From Heracleum sosnowskyi (Eukaryota; Streptophyta; Magnoliopsida; Apiales; Apiaceae), in contig CM061240.1 in the NCBI GenBank assembly GCA_030848705.1, positions 19,611,001-19,675,000 of the forward strand: DNA of 64,000 nucleotides, read 5' to 3'. The notes under the pieces were generated by a model that did not search any database, was not told the DNA's origin, and saw only the letters and a program-made list of their open reading frames with translations. Of this stretch, positions 1 to 12,289 are shown piece after piece. The first letter of the stretch is position 1. Each line of letters starts with the position of its first letter. The translations under genes were made by a program, and so were the position numbers.

Positions 1-3000
1 ACCCTGCTAGCTCTTGATTGATGTTGTAAAGCAACTCTGTCTGCATCAATTTTAGGCACTACTGATGAAGGTTGATCACCATCTGAATCAGAGTCAGAAC
101 TTAAAAAAGATCTATCAGAGTGACCTGGTGATAATGGATGATTTCTAAGACTTAGTTGCAAAGGTGGATTTTTATCCAGGGCAGAAGACCTATCCATTCT
201 TTGAATTTGAGAAATAACAGAGAAGTTTTCAGTAGGTATTCCCAATTTGAAAGCTTCCGTCTCGGAATAGGGTCATTGTTGTTGAAAATACAATGCATCT
301 GCATCCATAATCTTAGTTGCCTTGGAGGACTCTGTACCGTGTACAGCTGCATTTGGTGAATCATTAACAGAGTCTAAAGGATAATCAAGATATAACACAC
401 CTGGTGTAGACTCTAAATGTTTAAGAACATCCTCCATTGAAGAAGTAGAAGGAGAAGAACTAGTAACAATAGCTGAGACTTCAACAGAGACTGACTCCTC
501 CAAAGAGTGATCAGGGTCTGAAGAATCAGGAAGTACGACACTTAAAGGAAGTGCATCAATAGGAATACTTGGATCCACAGCCAGTTGTTATTGAGATTGA
601 TAAGATAAGTCTTCTAGCCTCCTCTCCATTCTTCTGTTGATTGAATCAGCCACCCTCTTTGCATAGGCTTTCTTCTAAACTTCTGGATTTGCATTATGAA
701 CTTCCAATCTTGTCTTTCAAACATCTTCATGAGCTGAAAAGTTCCGCTATCAATACCAGTATCAGCTTCAACATTGGCATCCCAGGAGCTAGGGAATAAT
801 TGATCCCCGAAGTCAAAGTTTGGCTTTTTACCTAATCTCTCAGTCTCACCATGGGGTTGGGCACCCATGTTCTCATACTCACTAAGGTTTTCTAAAACCT
901 TGTCACTCTCTACCTCTCTTTTTGCCTGGTCAGGAGCCAGCCTCTCAGTTTGTGGCTCAATGGCCATCTTTTCAATTTTCACTCAATTTGGGGACTGTGC
1001 TCTCAGATCCTACAGAAAAAAGGGGGTAGAGAAGAGTTGTGTACCAGAAGCTCTTTGGTGGTGGGGATCCTCTTGAATTGTCTGAGGGCTAGAGGTTTCC
1101 ACCAAAGGCTAAGTATCACTAGACCCTGAACCCTTACACACTTCTGTCTTATCAGTGTCCAATGGCTCCAGTACGTCACCTTCAGAATCCTGTATAGTTT
1201 CAGACACCCTCAGTAATACTTCATGAGGTGTCAAAATGTCTACAGAACCATCATGAGGTGTTGTTGAATGAGACTCTCCCTCAAAGGGAATAGACTCTGA
1301 TAGAATTCTACTTTGAATTTCTTCATTTACATCTATCATAGTCTGATCCACAATATCATGGGAATTCTCAACAATAGTATCAGTCACCAGAGAAGGTCTA
1401 TCAGCTTGAGCAATGACTCAACTAGCACCTTTCCTCTGACTAGGTGGTTCTTGTGTTTATGAGTCTATCTGTTCACCTTTACAACTGTCCACCACTGGTG
1501 CAACAGTTCCCTCTCCTGACTACAAACCTCCCCCCAAATCCTCCAGAGTTGTACTCCTTTTAGATTCACTCCTTCAACTGTCAGGATAAAGAAACTTAGA
1601 TCTGAATTTTTTATAGTATACTGCATGGAGAGCCTAATCAAAGGTATGGTTGAATCTGGATTGAAGTTCCTGATAGATCCCCTGATAATGCTATTCTTTG
1701 AGAAGATCTATTCTTATTATAAAAGTAGGATAAAGAAAAGTATAAGCAGGAGGTATAATTTTATCATTCAGGTAATCAAGAACTTCCTGAGAATGGGAGA
1801 ATCTCATTGTAATAGCTGCAAAAGCTTGATTATAAGACAAATTGTGATCCCATATTACATCATCAGCCAAAACTGGTTGTTGATCCTCCTCCTCAGTTGC
1901 AGCCTCAGTAACAGACCCTGATCTGTTTTTCTTCTTTTCCTGCTTCAAAGGTCTTGAAGCTGGTTGATCTAGATCTGGTTGAGTAACCATAGGTATCTTT
2001 TCATTTCTTTCAGCAATAACATCCTCATCAACAGAAATAATAGATGGGGTAAAGAGATAGTTGTAGACATACTGAACAACTAACTTTTGAGAGATTTTGA
2101 GATCTATCAACTTTTACCACACCTTTTTGTGAGAACTAAGAAGTTGCAGAACCTTAGAGACTTGAGTATAAGATTGTTTATCATGCATAGGTTGCACTAA
2201 AGAGTAGAGAGTTACAAGTGCATCATCAGAAGGTATAACTGTGTGATAGATTAAGTCCATTGCAGTCTTCTTAGTTAAACCTGCCCAAAATACCTCATCA
2301 CCAGAGTCTGAGGATGTGTGAGACTCTGATTCAGTATTAGACCCTGGCAAGGTAGTAGGAATTGTTCTATCAGAGTCTGGTTCTAAAGGAACCATTGGGA
2401 CTCCTTGTGTTTCTGACACAACTGACTCAATATTTGTGTGTGAAGGTGTGAAATGAACTTTTTTCTTCCCTTTACGTTTATACTGAGCAAAAGATTGAGC
2501 AGGGGTTGACTGCTGTGCAGACACAAGTGTATCAGTCCCTGGGATAGGACTTTTTACCAAAGATATAGTCTTTTGAGAGACTATAGCCAGTTTCTGAGGT
2601 GATCCCTTTTCAGAGACTATAGACTTTTGAGAGTCTACAGTTGCAGGCTTATTAGAGATTAAGATAGCCAATGAATCCTTCATTAAAGAAAGACCTTCTG
2701 TCACCTCATGCTCTATGAGATTGGTTTCATCATCACTATCAAATTGCATTCTCAACCTTCTTCTTTTTACAACTGGGGCCTTTTGAGTGACTGCAGAGGT
2801 TGGTTTAGAACAAGAGGTTGACCTTTTTGAAGTAGGGAGTTTGGATGGTTTAGGCCTTTTGGTTGATGGTTGAGTTGTGTTTGGGTTAGGCATAAGGGTT
2901 CTCCATTACTTGTTCCTGTGCCACAACACCTCCAAAAAGTGGAGTATACACATCAGAATTAAAAGTGATGAGTTGTTGATTCATTACCTCAGGTTAAACC

Positions 3001-3782
3001 ATGGCAGGTGGCGGTTTACCTTCACCTTGAAGTCTTGACTCTAACTTGGTATGTTCCCTAGTAAGATCCTTGAATAATCTAGGATGTTGAACATAACAAT
3101 CAACTTATTGCTGGTCATCCAATTGTTCGACCAGGTTAGGTACAAGGTGATGAACAATCATCATAAAAGACCTATGATAATAGATTTTTGTATTCTACTT
3201 TGTCCTTACTTTGCTACCAATCGGCACAAGCAACAAATTTGCAATATCTATAGTTCTATTGGTTAGCAAAATGTAGCCTATCTGACTTGTAATGGATGTA
3301 ATGACATCAAAGCCAGTAAAGGCTTTAGCTATTTGATCAAAGAAGAAATTTCATTCTTTTCTCAAACAGTTTCTTAAGTCATTTAAATCACCAACATAAT
3401 TTAAAGACATATACATTCTAATCAAATCATCATCACTAGCATAAGAATCAAATTCAGCCTTAACAGGTAATTCCAAAGCTTCATTCAGTACTTTATGAGT
3501 AATTACATAAGTATAAGTTTCAAATTTGAAAGTAAGTTTACCATTCACATAGGAAGCTGATTCCTATGTTTTACAAACCGCTTCAAGAAGAAACTCAGGA
3601 GTGCATGTGAGAGCAAAGTTCAGAGAACCCTGAGTTAAGAAGTCAATTATGGGGTGAAAATCTTCATGTGCCTTGTCCTTTGCATGTATTGAAGTAACAT
3701 GATTTGTTGTCATGAATTCAAAGTCTCCAAAGACAAAAACAATTGATTTTGGACCTCTCAACATTGTAGAAACAGTAGCCAT
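1..3782 (-). pseudogene. Sire-A ORF3 (env-position protein), decayed and cut by the window edge
   Basis: Third ORF of the Sirevirus, in the place where an envelope-like gene is described for SIRE1. It starts at an ATG at 3782 (MATVSTMLRGPKSIVFVFGD). It has a TAG at 3563-3561 and a TGA near 3350 that replaces the Trp of a KEWNFFFD motif shared with Sire-B. Further pieces lie at 2893-2114, 2110-1691, 1387-1109, 982-614 and 578-273. The middle part is Ser/Lys/Pro-rich and low in complexity, with a basic stretch (KRRRLR) followed by an acidic one, as in Sire-B. No signal peptide or membrane segment is visible, so calling it an envelope is not supported here. Its function is unknown. Confidence 0.7.
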
Positions 3783-3826
3783 TGTTGTGAATTTGGGAAT
3801 TAGGGCTCGAAGATATAGAGCTCCTT

Positions 3827-3838
3827 ATGTATATATAA
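3827..3838 (-). promoter_or_regulatory. TATA box before ORF3 of Sire-A
   Basis: The minus strand reads ATTATATATACATA about 45-55 bp upstream of the ORF3 ATG at 3782. With the plus-strand promoter at 4225-4261 it forms a head-to-head pair whose TATA boxes are about 420 bp apart. Confidence 0.4.
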
Positions 3839-4224
3839 TGTGCACTTTGATAAAACTTGTAAGAAATCAAGGATATGATTAGCACAATATATAAATTAAG
3901 CAACTTGCTTGATAATGGTGCTACAAATAAGCAACTACTTGCAATAGTGGGTTAAGAAAAAGGAAATAACCGAAAATTCAGGTAACATTACCCACGTGCA
4001 AATTCAAAGTCTAAAAACGCGTAAGTATTCTAACCGACCTATCTTGTGATGCTTGATTTTTTAGAGTCTATAAACTGATTACACATGCGTGCAAAAAGTA
4101 TTAAAAGACTTAGAATAAAATAAGAAAAATTAGGAATTAATCAGATATTAATCCTTTTTAATTTTTCTTGCCACTTCAAAATGCAAAGTACTGATGGTAA
4201 TCTGAAAAGACTCCTCGAGACTTT

Positions 4225-4261
4225 CCAATACCCTGCATTGTTTCAATGTATCTCTATAAAA
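4225..4261 (+). promoter_or_regulatory. CCAAT and TATA boxes of the antisense gene in Sire-A
   Basis: CCAAT is at 4225-4229 and TATAAAA at 4255-4261, about 80 bp before the plus-strand ATG at 4342. Spacing and context look like an ordinary plant promoter pointing opposite to the retrotransposon. A CACGTG G-box lies upstream at 3993-3998, between this and the opposing ORF3 promoter. Confidence 0.45.
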
Positions 4262-4341
4262 ACAAGAGAAACCATGAGTCTCTCTATCCTTTTTCCATTA
4301 TCTTTTCCATAGAAAAATACTCTGTAAAAATATCTTTTTCC

Positions 4342-4647
4342 ATGGCTTCAAATAACCCTCTTGATGTGCCTATTCAAGAGTTCGAGGCTCTTGATCACGA
4401 AGAACAAATCACACATTTGTTTCAAGAGCTTGAACAAGCTCTAGAAGAAGAAGAGGCTGTTCTAGAGCCTGTTCCAGAAGTTCCTCCACATTAACAAGTT
4501 GATCTTCTTGAGGGTGTGATGGATATTCTCCTCCTTCACTTTATGCAAGAGCATCCTGATCTTGCTGACCTTGATGAGGATGAATTGTTTGAGCTCCTCA
4601 TTCAAGAGGAAGAGGAAGAGATAGATAGAAAAAAAAAAGGCGCTTGA
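4342..4647 (+). pseudogene. antisense acidic ORF carried by Sire-A
   Basis: Plus-strand reading frame opposite to the host retrotransposon. The chosen start is the ATG at 4342 (MASNNPLDVPIQEFEAL), because the earlier in-frame ATG at 4246 lies upstream of the TATA box. The frame runs 50 codons to TAA at 4492-4494. It then continues open in the same frame for another 50 codons with the same Glu/Asp/Leu-rich composition, to TGA at 4645-4647, so the TAA looks like a single inactivating change. The product would be strongly acidic and probably helical. I do not recognise the family. Downstream there is an AATAAA at 5016-5021. Sire-B has no counterpart. It could be a captured host gene or a gene native to this Sirevirus family. 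Confidence 0.5.
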
Positions 4648-4940
4648 TGCCTGTGTTCCTTGCAAAGTGTAGGCGTCCAAGAGGAAAAAGGACGAGGATA
4701 AAGATCCACCATCTATAGGATGTCAGTTACTTGTTAGCCTTGATCCCCTCCTTGCTTTCTGAATGAATGGCTAAAGATGTCAAGAGAATCCTGTTCTACA
4801 AATCCTTTAACTCCCTGAGAATGTGACATGCCTGATGGACTGTGAAGCTACTCAGTGGAAGTTTCAGGATGGGATGGTTGTTCTCTCTTACATTCATGGT
4901 CCAACTCAACCATGACAGGAGCTTCATGCTTATTTGTAGG

Positions 4941-5022
4941 GCATCCTAGTCTTTATCTTTAGTACAAAGTAGCATAGAAAAGCATCCTAGTCTTTATATT
5001 TAGTACAAAGTAGCAAATAAAA
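4941..5022 (+). repeat. 41-bp tandem duplication in the antisense 3' region
   Basis: Two near-identical copies start at 4941 and 4982 (GCATCCTAGTCTTTAT...AGTACAAAGTAGCA), just before the AATAAA at 5016-5021. Confidence 0.8.
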
Positions 5023-5115
5023 TCCATGTAATTTCCTTTCCTTTGTAATGAATTTTCAAGAATTAATGAAATTATGCTTTTTCTATTGTGCTGTCTCTTC
5101 ACTGCTTTTGTTTGT

Positions 5116-5119
5116 CCTG
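5116..5119 (-). promoter_or_regulatory. splice-acceptor-like site before ORF3 of Sire-A
   Basis: The minus strand reads AATCAATTTTGCAG/G here. Sire-B has the matching TTTTGCAG/G at 47557-47565, in the same place after pol. Both are followed by a similar stretch (ATTTCATTAAT...CTTGAA...ATTCATTACA). This suggests, but does not show, that ORF3 is expressed from a spliced RNA. Confidence 0.35.
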
Positions 5120-5394
5120 CAAAATTGATTAGTAATAGAACTGCAACAAATATACTTGATATGTTTTGATATAGACTATGTAAGTGTTAAAATATAAGTG
5201 AACAATAACCCTCAAATACTTAATCAGAGACTAAGCAGAGTCTATGTTGATAGGGTCTATAAACAGTTCATTACTATTGTCAAGGTAAAATTGAATCTAG
5301 TCATGCATATAACATTATCACATAGATTAAGAACTTATCAAAATCTATAACTAGAATTCAATACCTTGCTGCAATTGTTAAGATTAACAGACAC

Positions 5395-8300
5395 TTAAAA
5401 ATTTAGCATTCCTAACTCACTGACCAATTTGACAAAGGTAGCTTCATCAAGTGGCTTAGTAAGTATGTCTCCAATCTGTTTCTCAGTTGACACATATTGA
5501 AGATCAATTGTATCATTCTCTACATATTCTCTTATAAAGTGATACCTGACTTCAATGTGTTTAGTCTTGGAATGTTGGACTGGATTTTCTACAATTTTAA
5601 TGGCACTAGTATTATCACAAAACAAAGGAACTCTGGATAAATTCATACCAAAGTCCAACAACTGATTTCTCATCCAAAGTAACTGAGCACAACAACTTCC
5701 TGCAGCTATGTACTCAGGTTCTGCAGTTGATGTAGAGACAGACTATTGTTTCCTGTTAAACCAAGAGATAAGTCTGCTTCCTAGAAATTGACAGGTTCCG
5801 GTAGTGCTTTTCTTGTCAACTTTGCATCCTGCATAATCAGATTCTGAGTAGCCAATTAGTGAAAAATCAGAGTCTCTAGGGTGCCATAATCCCAGATTAG
5901 GTGCTCCCTTAAGATATCTGAAAATTCTGTTCACAACAATTAAATGAGATTCCTTAGGATTAGCTTGGAATCTGGCACACAAACAAGTAGAGAACATTAT
6001 ATCTGGCCTACTAGCAGTCAAGTACAACAATGAGCCAATCATGCCTCTATAACTAGACACATTCACTGCTTTTCCTTCTAGATCGGAGTCTAGTTTAGTT
6101 GCAGTAGGCATGAGAGTCTTTGCAATTGAGCAATCTTGCAAGTCAAACTTTTTCAAAAGATCTTTAACATATTTTGACTGATTAATAAAAATTCCATTAT
6201 CAGTCTGTTTGACTTGAAGACCTAAAAAGTAGTTTAGTTCTCCCATCATGCTCATCTCATACTTAGACTGCATAAGCTTACTAAATTTAGCACAAAGTTT
6301 TTCATTTGTGGAGCCAAATATAATGTCATCAACATAGATTTGAACTAAAAACAAATCACCAAGCCCTTGGTGCCTGCTTTAGTCCATAGAGTGTTTTGTC
6401 CAGCTTGTAGACATGATCTGGAAACCTTGGATCAATAAAGCTTGGAGGTTGTTCAATATACACCTCCTCATCCAATTTTTCATTTAAAAATGCACTATTC
6501 ACATCCATCTGGTACACTTTGAATTTTGAGTATGCAACAAATGCAAGAAACATTCTGATTGTCTCAAATCTAGCTACAGGTGCAAAGGTTTCATCATAAT
6601 CAATTCCTTCTTCTTAAGAGTATCCTTTTACCACCAATCTTGCCTTGTTTCTTACAACTGTACCAGTTTCATCAAGTTTATTTTTGAAGACCCATTTTGC
6701 ACCAATGATTGATCTTCCTTTTGGTCTTGGTACAAGTTCCCAGACTTTGTTTCTTTCAAATTGATTTAATTCTTCCTGCATTGCAATTATCCAATCAGGA
6801 TCTTCCAAAGCTTCTTCTACCTTCTTTGGCTCAAGTTTTGGAAAAAAACAGCTATGAAGACATTCATTTTGAGTAGCCCTCCTTGTCTGGACTCTTTTGG
6901 TTGGATCACCAATTATTAGGTCTTCACTATGATCTTTAGTCCATTTTCTTGCTGAGGGAAGATTTCTTCTTTCTGACTCTCCCCCTAAGTGTATGGACTC
7001 TTCCTCCATGTGAGAAGCATCTCCATTTTGTTTTCTTAGTTGCTGAAGAGTGAGACTCTGATGTAGTAGACTCCGAAGATCTAGACCCTGAATGTCTAGT
7101 ACCAGTTTGTGAAATGCTTGTAGATCCATTTTTAAAATTCTCCCCCCTGAGTTAAATGCCCTGGTTAAGAATTAACTGATGGAGGTTGCATACTTTCTTC
7201 CTCTTCACTTGTGTCATTGTACACATCCTTCTTATTTTCAAACTATAGTATTTCATGACTTTGTTCAGGATGGAGTTCAACTTGCTTTTTGTCATCAAAA
7301 GCAACATGGATTGACTCCATTATAGTTTGAGTTTTCAGATTGTAAACTTTGAAGGCCTTTGTTGAGGAAGTATATCCAAGAAAAATAGCTTCATATGCCT
7401 TGGCTTTAAACTTTTCAAGTTTCTTAGGATGAACCTTGAGAACAAAACACTTGCATCCAAAGATGTGAAAATGTTTCACACTTGGCTTCTTGTTCTTGAT
7501 CATCTCATAGGGAGTTTTTCCATGTTTGTTAGCTAGTGTGCAATTTTGAACAAAACATTCAATGTTAACAGCTTCAGCCCAGAAATAAGTTGGAAGCTTT
7601 GAATAAGCTAACATGGTTCTGGCTGCTTCTATGAGAGTTCTATTCTTTCTTTCTACAACACCATTTTGTTGAGGAGTGCCTGGTGCTGAGAATTGTTATG
7701 AAATTCCTTTCTCTCTGCAGTAAGAGTCTATTTCAGTATTTTTGAACTCAGTGCCATTGTCACTTCTGAGAATCTTCACCTTGAACTCAGAACTCTTTTC
7801 AATAAGTGAAATGAGATCAAAAATGAGTTGAGGAGTTTCACTTTTGTTTGCTAGGAAGTATGTCCATGTGAATCTTGTATAATCATCAACTATCACACGT
7901 GTAAATTTCTTTTTGTTGATTGACATAATGTTTACTGGACCAAAGAGATCAAGATGTAGCAGATGAAAGGGCTCTAAGATTGAATTCTCAGTTTTACTTT
8001 TGAAGGAGGTCTTTCTCTGCTTTCCTAGCTGACATGCATCACATAGTCCATCTTGAACAAAAGTAGTCTTTGGAAGTCCTCTCACCAAGTCATGATTAGC
8101 CAAGTAATTTAACTTCTTAAAGTTGAGGTGAGATAATCTTTTGTGCCATCTCCAGCTTTCTTCAGTAGATGTCTTACTAATAAGACCTTTCATTTGTCCA
8201 TCCAGTGAATCATCTAAGCTGGCTTCATATATATTTCCTTGTCTTCTTGAAATTAACACAATATTTCCATTTTCTTTGTTGGTAACTCTGCAAGCTTCAC

Positions 8301-8568
8301 TGTCAAAGGTAGAGAGAGATATACCCTTTATCACTGAGTTGACTGGTGCTGATTAGTGAATGTTTCAGCCCTTCAACTAGTGCTATATTTTCAATGATGA
8401 CATTTCCCAGTACAATTGAGCCATATCCCAAAGTATCTCCTTTGTTTCCATCTCTAAAAGAGACTTCTGGACCAGATTTTTTCTCAAAATCTATTAACAG
8501 GGCTTTCTTTCAGTCATATGTCCTGAGCATCCACTATCAAGAATAAATGTATGCTTCTTCTTGGTGCC
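5395..8568 (-). pseudogene. Sire-A pol (protease, integrase, RT, RNase H), decayed
   Basis: Polyprotein region in Ty1/copia order. The protease DSG motif is at 8538-8530. Integrase covers 8334-7696 and 7614-7243, with an HHCC-type zinc region followed by the catalytic core. RT covers 7129-6614, 6553-6356 and 6354-5743, with the YVDD motif just inside the last piece. The RNase H tail is 5673-5395. There are several premature stops. Between the RT motif APRAW and the YVDD block about 30 residues present in Sire-B are missing, so even a repaired frame would lack part of the RT palm. The RNase H motif reads TAEPEY rather than TAEAEY. It ends in TAA at 5395. Confidence 0.9.
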
Positions 8569-8585
8569 CTGCAAATAATAAATGA

Positions 8586-10806
8586 CTAGTTAGACTTTTT
8601 GGGGATCCAATTTTGATTGGATCCTGTTTTTCTTTTTGAGTGACTAGTCTTCCTCTTTGATTTTGTTTCTTCAACTTTAAACTGACCCTTATCTGAATCT
8701 ACACTAGACTATGTCTTCACAATCTTCTTATGACTTGGTGTATTTTCTTTCAGTGAGTAGAAGTCATAATATAGATCATGATATTCCCTACACATGTATA
8801 TAGAGTGTAATTGGCTTCCACAATGATAACATGAATTTTGGGGTCTGTACTGAATTTTCAGAGTCTTGGGAGATCTAGACTCTGAACCCTATGAAGGTTT
8901 CTGTTTACAGTCTACAGACAGGTGATTATGATTACTACATTTGAAACATTTCTTCCTTGGGGCATCATGAATTCTTTTATAATTGTTCTCTTTATTAATT
9001 CCTTCTTTCCCATTTATGTTCATTTTCACTTTTTCAGACTCTGAAACATTTGCAATTTTCTGTTTCAGTTGAGAATTAGATAGAAAACCTATATTCACTC
9101 TCTTAGTCTTTTCTGATGTCTTGGAGACATGTTCCTAATTTTTGAAGATAAGAGGAGTTCCTTGAGTGTCTACAAACTTGACAGGTTTAGCTTTAGGCTT
9201 TTCAGGTTCTGCCTTCCTTGATGCAACAACTTCATTACTTTCAATACTTACATGTTTCTTTCCCTCACTTTTGTCATAACCTATTCCATTGGTTTGACCA
9301 GTAACTTGATTCTGGATTATAGTGTGAGTCTTTTTACCTGAAGTATTCCAAAGCCTAACTTGTCATTTTCTTCTTCTAGTTCTTTTCTGATATAATCATA
9401 GGCCTTAAGTACTACACCATGATCATGTTTGACTTTAGCAGCCTTATTCTTGAACTGATTCATCTGAACTAACTCAATTTCAAGAAAACTATTTCTTTTT
9501 ACCAGCTCATCATTCTTTTCCTTAAGATTATTTCTCTCACTAGTTAGATTTCTGAAGTTTTCCATAAAAAATTTTAAATTTAGCTCTAATTGATTGAATA
9601 CCTTCAAAATCTAAACTATCAATGTAATCAAGAGAGAATAATGATACCTTTTCAATAGCTAGTTCCTTTGGTGAAGATGGGTTGTCAGTAGAGATAGCCA
9701 TTAATGCAATATTTTCATAATCAAACTCATCTTCAGAATCACTTGAGTCAGCCCAATCCTTTTATGTCACCATGAGAGCTTTGCCACTTCCAACTTGTCT
9801 GCTGTTTGGCTTCCTACATTCTCCAACAAAGTTTCCAACAATGCCACAGTTAAAGCATTTAACCTTGGACATGTCAATCTTGACTATTGACTTCTAACTA
9901 TTGTCTTGATTCTTGTTTTTTTTTCTGGATGATGGTCTCTTCCTGAATCTTCTTTTATTGAACCTTTCTTTCCTAAAAGTTTTGGCAAAGAGAGTCATAA
10001 GCTTTTCCATATATGCTTCTGAGTCACTGGTATCAGAGTCTGAATCATTAGACTCTAATTCCTGAATCAATATCTTCTCTTTCTAATTCTTTGAACTTTT
10101 GACAGATGATTCTTCTTCCAAATCCTTTAGTAGTTTTTCTTTTTCCTGTTGAATGGAGAGTGCAATGCTTCTATTTTTGCCTTCATCTCTTTGTTCCAAC
10201 TGTTGCTTATTTAGTTCCCAGTTTCTCAGTTTCCCAAAGATCTCTTCCAATGTTATTTCATCCATATCATTGGCTTCTTCAATATCAGATATCTTTTCAG
10301 TATAGTATCCAGAGAGAGACTTCATAAACTTGGCATTCACATCTTCTTTATCATAGTACTTGTCATGAATCGCCATAACATTTATAAGCTTGGTGAATCT
10401 GTCATAAGTTTCAACCCGAGTCTCTCCGCTTTTAGAAGTAAAGTGTCCATACTCCTGGATAGCAAAGCCTTGTAATTCTTTCGCACAGGCTTGGTGCCTT
10501 CATAGTGCACCATCAACTTATCCCACATCTCTTTTGTTGTTGTTCAAGAGAGAACATTGTGAGAACAGTGTCAAGACTATTAAATAATAAGTTTCTTACC
10601 TTTGCATTCTTGAGTATACTAGCTTTATCTTCTGGAGTCCATTCAGTCTTTGTCTTATTAACAGTGCGGTCTCCTACAACCTTTCCTTCTTCATTAGTTG
10701 CAACAACTACTTTTGTTTGTAAAATTAACATCTTGACTCTCGAGTGAGTATATTCACCCCTCTTGAGTATGGGGATTTTAGTATTGCCATCTTTGTATCC
10801 AGACAT
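8586..10806 (-). pseudogene. Sire-A gag, decayed
   Basis: Capsid/nucleocapsid gene of Sire-A. It starts with an ATG at 10806 (MSGYKDGNTKIPILKRGEY), which aligns with the start of Sire-B gag, and is then broken into pieces at 10806-10513, 10376-10083, 9607-9317 and 9098-8889. Three zinc-knuckle-like motifs are visible. The first, near 9830-9870, reads CFNCGIVGNFVGEC, with Asn in place of the zinc-binding His. The second is CFKCSNHNHLSVDC (near 8910-8950) and the third is CYHCGSQLHSIYMC (near 8800-8840). The frame ends in TAG at 8588-8586, the same position as the gag stop of Sire-B. The product is not expected to function. Confidence 0.85.
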
Positions 10807-10843
10807 GTTTTTGATCTTCTTGATTCGAACTTAATCAAACCTT

Positions 10844-10854
10844 CTCTAATACCA
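10844..10854 (-). promoter_or_regulatory. primer-binding site of Sire-A (initiator tRNA-Met type)
   Basis: On the minus strand this reads TGGTATTAGAG, one base from the TGGTATCAGAG seen in the other copia and chromovirus elements of this window. It lies 2 nt inside the 5' LTR. Confidence 0.75.
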
Positions 10855-10856
10855 CT

Positions 10857-11488
10857 TGTTAAACCAGAACTACTTGTAAAGGGGGGGGGGGGGGGGGGTT
10901 TGAATACAAGTAGTACTAATATGTTTGTTTTTGTGTTTTCTTGTTTAATGAACAGAATAATAAATATGCGGAATTGAAATAACACAAACAAAGATGCTGC
11001 AACAATGATTTATATTAAATAATCAAAGTTAAAAACTCTACCAGGGATGTACAAATATCCTTAGCAGCTACTTTCTGTAAACAATGTTACAGCTGCAAAC
11101 TCTCAATGTAAAACCTAATATGATCTCTAGGTTTCGACACACACATATTACAATGTAGAATGAGAGTATTTATACAATTTTCCTATCAACTAAACAACAA
11201 GTAGATCAATCACATGAATCATGCGATTCTGTCCCATCTGTTTAGGTTGACAGCTTCAATCATCCAGCCTTTCTGATAAGAACATATCTTCTACAGATTC
11301 TTGATAATGATTTGAGCTTATCTAGTGATCTATCTTCAAAGTTAACAGAAGTTTCCATAATCTGCAGAAAGCTTTATAGACTCTTACAGACTGCAGACTC
11401 TAACAGTTTCACAGACTCCTATCATAGACTCTTGTAGCAGTAGACTCTTCCTTGTACTCCAGTAACACCATCATCTTCATTCCTAACA
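10857..11488 (-). repeat. 5' LTR of Sire-A
   Basis: About 632 bp. On the element strand it starts TGTTAGGAATG and ends GGTTTAACA, directly followed by the PBS. It contains a run of 18 G (C on the element strand) at 10881-10898, where Sire-B has only six C. AGACTC occurs five times within about 90 bp near 11370-11460. The boundary at 11488 is inferred from the TG...CA rule, because the partner LTR lies outside the window. Confidence 0.75.
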
Positions 11489-12289
11489 AATAGCAGCACG
11501 AAAGTTAAGGATATAGAACACATAATAGAACTATAACATGCTATATAAAGTTTAGTTCCAGAATATAAATATGTTTTAACCTTAAATTTGTATCTTGTTA
11601 GGGGAGAGGCTGCTAAATAGTTACTTTATTACTAAAATATATTTTTTTTTCATTAAAACAATAGTAAGCAAATTAGGATAAACAATACTCTCATGTTACA
11701 TGTCCTAATAGAAAATCATTAGCTCTAGATGCTCCCACGCCCCAGACCCCAAATTAGTACAAATGATGAAGAGTGTACAATCTAAAGAGATATTTGTATG
11801 CCTCTGATCTTTTTCTTTTTAGATAAAAATATATTAGCATTTTTAAAATTTGAAAGATATTACCAGCTTGCACGCACAAAATCTTAAGAGAGTAAAGAGA
11901 GAAGAAAGTGGCAATTTTTAAGTTGAAAATTTTATTCGACTTTAGAAATTTTCATGTAAGCTACCTGTTATATCCATGATAGTAGAATTGAATAAGAATA
12001 AAAGCTAGTTGCTCGTTGACGTTCAATAGCGCAAGCATTTCCATCTACTCTATGTGCTCGAGTCTCTTCTGCTACAACAACGAGGTAAAATTAATAGTGA
12101 AGAAAATGTCTTTATAACAAATTACAACTTTCTTTTTATTAGAAGCCTATGAAATACCTTTGGTTTTTCAATAGCCATAGTTATGGCACTGTATTATATG
12201 AGGATGTGTAGGTGATGCAGTCCATCCTTACTTATCAGCGGTACTTTTTCCTGTTGCAAGAGCCATAGTTATGGTACTTTAGTCCCGCT
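11489..12289. other. AT-rich host DNA, no clear gene
   Basis: Flank of Sire-A. I see no ORF of note. On the minus strand around 12160-12020 there are short open segments bounded by GT and AG, which could be trailing exons of the ARIADNE-like locus to the right, but they do not match the family. Confidence 0.4.

Larger units (their letters stand above)
1..11488 (-). mobile_element. Sire-A: decayed Sirevirus (Ty1/copia), 3' end outside window
   Basis: Ty1/copia-order retrotransposon on the minus strand. From right to left it holds a 5' LTR (10857-11488), a PBS matching initiator tRNA-Met with one change, gag, protease, integrase, RT and RNase H, and then a long extra ORF3 that runs off the left edge. 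The large gag with three zinc-knuckle-like motifs and a third ORF after pol are Sirevirus features. Its proteins are clearly related to those of Sire-B (40909-52436) but are broken by many stops, frameshifts and a deletion in RT, so it is an old copy. The 3' LTR is not in the window, so LTR divergence and the target duplication cannot be read. Between pol and ORF3 it carries about 1.6 kb that Sire-B lacks, including an antisense gene. Confidence 0.9.

Noticed and set aside
4246..4341. Upstream ATG at 4246 as start of the antisense protein
   Set aside because: It precedes the TATA box at 4255. The ATG at 4342 fits a transcript from that promoter better.
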